Shown: positions 58,819-64,000 of the stretch, one piece after another
How the letters are laid out: each line of letters begins with the position of its first letter
Position numbering within the stretch: position 1 is the stretch's first letter
NCBI RefSeq assembly: GCF_009730915.1
Contig: NC_052474.1
Span: 5,057,501-5,121,500, forward strand
Direction of reading: 5' to 3'
DNA: 64,000 nucleotides
From: Dioscorea cayenensis subsp. rotundata
Lineage: Eukaryota; Streptophyta; Magnoliopsida; Dioscoreales; Dioscoreaceae
The notes under the pieces: generated by a model
Database searches by the model: none
What the model was told of the DNA's origin: nothing
The model's input: the letters and a program-made list of their open reading frames with translations, nothing else
Position numbers and translations under genes: made by a program

Positions 58819-58833
58819 ATGTCCGATGCCTGA
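58819..58833 (+). other. Short upstream ORF in the TBC gene leader
   Basis: ATG at 58819 opens a 4-codon frame (M-S-D-A-stop). It overlaps the in-frame candidate ATG at 58826 and ends before the candidate at 58847, so it could lower or redirect initiation. It assumes transcription starts upstream of 58819. Confidence 0.4.
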
Positions 58834-58846
58834 AAGCGGATCCGAG

Positions 58847-60996
58847 ATGGGAAAGAAGGGCGTGCCGGACTGGCTCAACAGTTCCCTTTGGTCTTCCTCC
58901 ACTTCCACGCTCTCCTCCTCCGTCAAGCCGGAGCCCCAAATTCCCAAACCCACGCCGCCGCCGCCTCCTCCTCCTCCACCTCAAGCTCCATCTCCTCCTC
59001 CACCTCCGCCGCCTCCCGCACCTCCTGTGATCGATTTTCCTCCAAAGGATGACCATGGATCCCCTTGCTTCTCTCCTGAGGAGATCTCCCGCCAGTCCCA
59101 GCTTCTCTCTGAGGTCCATCTGTTGATTTTAGTGTTTTTTGGATTTTTTTAGGTCGAGATCTCTTTGAGCATTTTTTGGGGGTTTGTTTTTTAAGTTTTA
59201 TGATTTTCGGTGGTGACTATTCTCATCAGCTATCTAAGAGGGTGATAAATATTGTGGAATTGCGGAGATTGGCGTCGCAGGGCATCCATGATGGGGCTGG
59301 GATTCGGCCGACCATTTGGAAGGTTTTATTCTGTTGATAATTTCTCTCTTGGTGGGATTTGGTGCTGGTAACGGGGTCTTGATTTCTTTGATTTTTATTT
59401 ATTTATCCTGGATTTAAACAGCTTCTGCTGGGCTATTTGCCAAATGATCGTAGCTTGTGGATGCATGAATTGGAGAAGAAAAGGTCTCAGTATAAAGCTT
59501 TTAAAGATGAATTCTTGGTGAACCCAGTAAGTTCTTCTTCATGGTTGGGTACTTGTATAGTTCCTATATGTTGTTGTATTGTGCCTGAAGTTTTTGGTTG
59601 CTAGTCAGTCAGAAGTCACACGAAGGATGGCGGAGTCTGTTGGTGCGAAAAGCGAGGAGTTGGGAGCTGAAGGTAGTGGGATGCTCGCGAGATCAGAGAT
59701 AACTCACGGAGAGCACCCTTTGAGTCTTGGAAAGACTAGTGTTTGGAACCAATTCTTCCAGGTATAGATTTTAAGAATCAATTTTTATTCTCTCTGTTTG
59801 GAGCATTCTATTTTTTTTCCTGCAGGACTTTTGTAACTATTCCTTGATAAGCTAGGGCATTCCATAATTTTCTTCTCTATCCGTTAAACAGAAGTAATTT
59901 CCTTTCAGATTGCAATAAAAAATTGAAACAGTCTAATTGTGTAATCTTAAAGCCAGAGTTGGAAACTGGCCCGCCAATAGCTCTCAACCAAAATACATTG
60001 AAAATGGGTCATGTTTGTGTTGGCTGAAAATTTGGCAATTCCAATTCCTTTTCATTCATCATTTCCTGTTGGATGGTTGTGTAGATCTTGGTTGCATTGC
60101 TAGTGCTTTCATATCAGGCACCAAACTAATGAATACCTTACTGCATGCTACCTACTTTAATGGCACTACTTTGTAGACCATGCACTTTATCATGCCGAAT
60201 GCTTTCCTTCTTTCCTCCACAGAGATTGCTAACTTTGATGAACATCCCTTTGTCATTTTTATCATCCCTATGTTCATCTGTGCAATATGACTGTCAATAT
60301 ATATTTGTGGTGTCTTTTTAGTTATTGCACTTCTCCTTTGTTACACTTATCCTAGTTATCCTTTCTGTCTATTGGCAGTAGTCTTGTATGGCCTATCCAT
60401 TATTTGCCTTGCACCATATCCTTGACCACAAACATTAATTCCTTGAAATTCTTGCCGACCTGGTTCTATCCTCATGTTATCTTTTCTATTACAGTGTCCT
60501 TTACTATTGCTTTTTATGATGATTGAAAGGCATGCATATAAGCCTTGAACCTTGTGTATGCATTATTTTTATACTTTACCTATTAATTATTCCTTTTTGC
60601 AACCATGTATTTTTTTCTTAATCTCTTATTATCTACTGATCCATGCTTGGAAACCTCACCTGTTGAGTTGTTGGTGCCTGTATTATTACTCAAGCCCCAT
60701 TTTCTAGGAATGTGAATATCTATTACATGTTGGTTGAAACCAATTGAAAACAAAACCTAAAACCTATTATACCTAAATCCCTGAAATATTTAAATGATTT
60801 GAAATTAATCATTGAAAACAAGTCACCTGCATTGAAATAATTCTGATGATATGCTTTTCATCATATTTTTAACATTATAATTATCAAATATGTGCCACAA
60901 AATTTTCCCGTACAAGAAAATTGATTAAATTGCTCTGCCACAAGACCTTTATTTTTTGTGAGTCATCCTGTAATTTGCATATTCACATTCCCGAGA

Positions 60997-61034
<38 letters not shown>

Positions 61035-64000
61035 TTATCTTTTACAGCAAACACTTAAGAGAACCTATCTCGCTTAAGTTCGTTTAGTATTACAGCTTTT
61101 TCATACCATATTAATATACCCAAGTTACATATCATTCTAAATTTGTAATGCACAAAAAACTAAAAGCATGCGGTAGACATTTCCTTGTTACTCAGTTACT
61201 CATTTTCTGTTTTCTTAGTACTTAGAAATGTTATATATGAACAAAAAAGTCAGTAATTTTAATTAGAATGAAAGGATTTTCCATGTTAGATATTCCTTAA
61301 GAGAAAATATTTCGATTAAGATAATACAAGAATTTCTTCATTTTAGTTTATTTATATTTGCGTATGATTGTTTAATCACTTTATTAAAGCAAAAGAAATC
61401 CTCCTCACCATCTTTGTCATGCTTGCTATCTTGTGAGTTGTGATCACAGATTCTACACTTCGTCAGTGATACAAAATACTTAACCAGCTATTGTCTGCAA
61501 ATATTGAGTTGTTTACTTCTCTTTGGTCCTTAGAAGAATCTGCCCAGCGGTATTCTTAATATTTAGCATATAAACCGAATATGAGTTTGAATGAGAGGAC
61601 TAGCTTACTATTAGATAACTATATAATTACTGGTATTTTCTACTTTGGGACTTGAGTAATTTAAGCTTTCATTTATCTTTGTGGTGTTGTCACTGATAAT
61701 TAAGAATTACCATTTGGTTTTATGTAAACCTGATAATATAAATTTTACTGATGTGTGTTTGTGTCTGTGTGGAAATGTGTTTGTATGTGTGTCAAAATAG
61801 TCTGTCTAAAGAGGTGACTTACATTCTATACCTTCTCAAGAGATAAAGAAGATGTTGCATATTGTATAAATATGTTGAATTATGCCATTTGCAGGATACT
61901 GAGATCATAGAGCAGATAGACCGTGATGTAAAGCGTACACACCCAGATATGCACTTTTTCTCTGGTGATTCTTCATTTGCAAAGTCTAACCAGGTAATTT
62001 TTTGTTCCTGGTAAACTAGAAAGCTATAATCCAAACGTTAAATTTATTTTCAACAATATTTCAAGCTTTTGATTGATCAATTATACTGCATACAATTTTT
62101 TAATTTCCATACCACAATCCATCTGTAATGCATTAGTTTAATCCTTTAATTAATTCTTTCTTTTATGGTTTCAATTGGTTTATCTATAAAGATGTAAATA
62201 ATCCAATTTGACAAAGTTTGGGGATATATGATTATTTAAATGCATGTGATGACAACATAATAAAAGCAGTAAATTTAGTGAGTTCTCATTCTTGACTGTT
62301 TGTGCATGATGATTTAAAAATTTATGAGATTGTTTATTCACATATTTATATTGATTGAAATTAAAATTGTAAAAGATAATAATGATCAAAGGGTTGGCCT
62401 ATTGTGGTATGGACGTAGGAAAGTATTGCGAGGAAATATTATGTTTATCATAAGATATATTCAAAGAAAAAATGGGACAGTTGAAATTTTAGATTGACTT
62501 TTTTCCCCAGTTTCTTACCATTTTTGCGATTCTTTAAATCCAATTACAGTCTCTTTCTTGAACATTTTCAGGAATCATTGAAGAATATACTGATCGTCTT
62601 CGCAAAGTTAAATCCAGGCATTAGATATGTCCAAGGGATGAATGAAGTGTTGGCACCTTTGTTCTATGTCTTTCGGAATGATCCCGATGAGAATAATGCT
62701 GTATGTATTGTTCAAAATCTTCTTTATCTTATGCATTTAATATATCTTTTATTTCCTGAATTTACCTCTATTATGGAACAAAGCCCAAGTTAATAGCTCC
62801 TTGATTTTTCAGTTGACTTGCTGTACGCATGTAATATATAAGTTTAGCAATAAACAGATATATCTCACAAATAATTGTAATTTATATTTGTTTAAATACT
62901 TTGTCCTGCAAGTTTTTCTTGAGATTTCCACACTAGTAGTCTTGCTAAGTCAAATATCTGCACAAAAGTATTACTTTCTACTCTCCTGTATATGCTATTT
63001 TCAAGTTATGCACATTTGTTTTCTCATTCAATTTTTTGGTGCCCTTGCTCACTTTTTCACAGGCTGCTGCGGAAGCAGATTCATTTTTTTGTTTCGTCGA
63101 GTTGTTGAGTGGATTCAGGGACAATTTCTGCCAGAAACTGGATAACAGTGTTGTTGGCATTCGTTCTACCATTACAAAGTTATCGCAACTTCTAAAGAAG
63201 CATGATGGAGAACTTTGGCGCCATCTAGAGATCACTACAAAAGTAAGAGATTTGGGAACTAGTTACCTTATTTTACATTTATAAGACAATCAGATTTATT
63301 CTTCTTGGGGAGAAAATTTGGGAACTCATAGTTTTCTCTCTAGGTGCTAATTTTTTTTTTTAATCACCTAAATCTCTTAGACTTAAAAATAGCCATTCAT
63401 CACGTTGCGGTGGAAAGAGCAAAAGAGAGGGTGCAGTGATGAAGGTGACAAAAAAAATCAGATGCTAAAGAATGTAAATGATGTGATGATGTTTGGCAAA
63501 AAAGATGAATTGGAGATAACTTTTTGTAACTGACCTTTAGATGTTCATTCGGGAGGAAAATATTCTATAGTCAACAGATACGCACAATTGCGCTTCTTCA
63601 TCTCTTGGATGAGGATATGTAGGGCTGGTAATATGAAAGGATGGGGGATGCAAAATTGTGTTTCATCTGAATAATATGGAGAAGTGGATTTATATTCTAT
63701 TGTGTTTAGTTTGATGGATATAGATGGATGAGGAATATGAGCCAAGTTTTGAAAATATATTGGGATGTAGGCATATCCCATCATTTTCTCAATCCGCAAC
63801 CACTCACATCGCTTTACCCAAACACACACTCAAGTGCATGGAATAGTTCTCATATTTTGATTCTATATTTCTTGTTAATTTTTATATTTTGCCTTTAAAT
63901 CAACATTGCAGGTCAATCCCCAGTTCTATGCATTTAGATGGATTACTTTGTTATTGACTCAAGAATTCAACTTCGCTGACAGCCTCCAAATCTGGGACAC
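58847..64000 (+). CDS. TBC-domain Rab GTPase-activating protein (TBC1D13-like), 3' end beyond window
   Basis: Eight exons are visible: 58847-59113, 59230-59322, 59422-59526, 59609-59761, 61895-61993, 62572-62700, 63063-63242 and 63912-64000 (cut by the window). They give about 371 residues so far. I chose ATG 58847 because the product then starts MGKKGVPDWLNSSLW, the block that opens plant homologues as I recall them; an in-frame ATG at 58826 would add seven residues. A polyproline stretch follows at about 36-64. The TBC domain starts around residue 105. The arginine-finger motif IxxDxxR is IDRDVKR (Arg220) and the glutamine finger YxQG is YVQG (Gln260), so both catalytic residues are present. 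Such proteins speed GTP hydrolysis by Rab GTPases on membranes. The target Rab is unknown. Intron 4 is 2.1 kb. Confidence 0.94.
60996..61034 (+). repeat. Compound (CA)n(TA)n microsatellite in TBC intron 4
   Basis: About twelve CA units followed by about seven TA units, read directly. Confidence 0.93.

Noticed and set aside
58766-58825. Extended N-terminus for the TBC protein
   Set aside because: The frame is open upstream but contains no ATG before 58826.
1-64000. tRNA or rRNA genes
   Set aside because: No cloverleaf with A and B boxes and no rRNA-like block was recognised by eye; a covariance-model scan would be needed to exclude them.

Overview
This is nuclear DNA from a flowering plant. 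Genes have GT-AG introns and are separated by AT-rich, (TA)n-rich, retrotransposon-filled spacers. The gene products (a plant SAUR protein, an HHT/ASFT-type BAHD acyltransferase, a GPI-anchored lipid-transfer protein and a steroleosin-type dehydrogenase) are land-plant families. I cannot place the species from the sequence alone. Two runs of exactly 1000 N (17383-18382 and 33331-34330) are scaffold gaps of unknown true size.

Layout. 1-1620 is a decayed Ty1/copia gag remnant, followed by spacer with a two-copy ~102 bp repeat. 3.1-10.2 kb has no gene I can support. 10.2-17.4 kb holds a complete but heavily frameshifted Ty1/copia element followed by a broken SAUR gene that runs into gap 1. 18.4-20.7 kb holds unrecognised sequence and a ~140 bp tandem array. 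20.7-28.05 kb holds a second copy of the same copia element followed by an intact SAUR gene. 29.85-31.33 kb is a BAHD feruloyl-transferase gene (minus strand). 32.2-33.3 kb is the ORF1 of a LINE-like element, cut by gap 2. 34.59-38.81 kb is RMI1. 39.14-45.69 kb is a steroleosin/11-beta-HSD-like gene on the minus strand, split in exon 1 by a 4.9 kb copia element with a perfect 5 bp target-site duplication. 47.73-49.69 kb is an LTPG gene, 51.46-57.43 kb is a PIG-S gene, and 58.85 kb to the window end is a TBC-domain Rab-GAP gene that continues past the window.

The host genes do not form a pathway cluster. Some functional themes recur: suberin/cutin and surface lipid (HHT/ASFT-like acyltransferase, LTPG), and GPI anchoring (PIG-S attaches the kind of anchor LTPG carries). 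This is probably ordinary plant gene order rather than a co-regulated unit.

I found no convincing new biological system. The most notable observations are: (1) the steroleosin gene killed by several independent lesions, including the dated-looking copia insertion, while its seed-type ABRE/RY promoter motifs remain; (2) that copia element has lost RT/RNase H and its two LTR ends differ through a primer-binding-site-derived sequence; (3) the paired copia+SAUR segments on both sides of a scaffold gap, which look like a false or noisy duplication in the assembly; (4) the ~140 bp tandem array interrupted by the second copia element.
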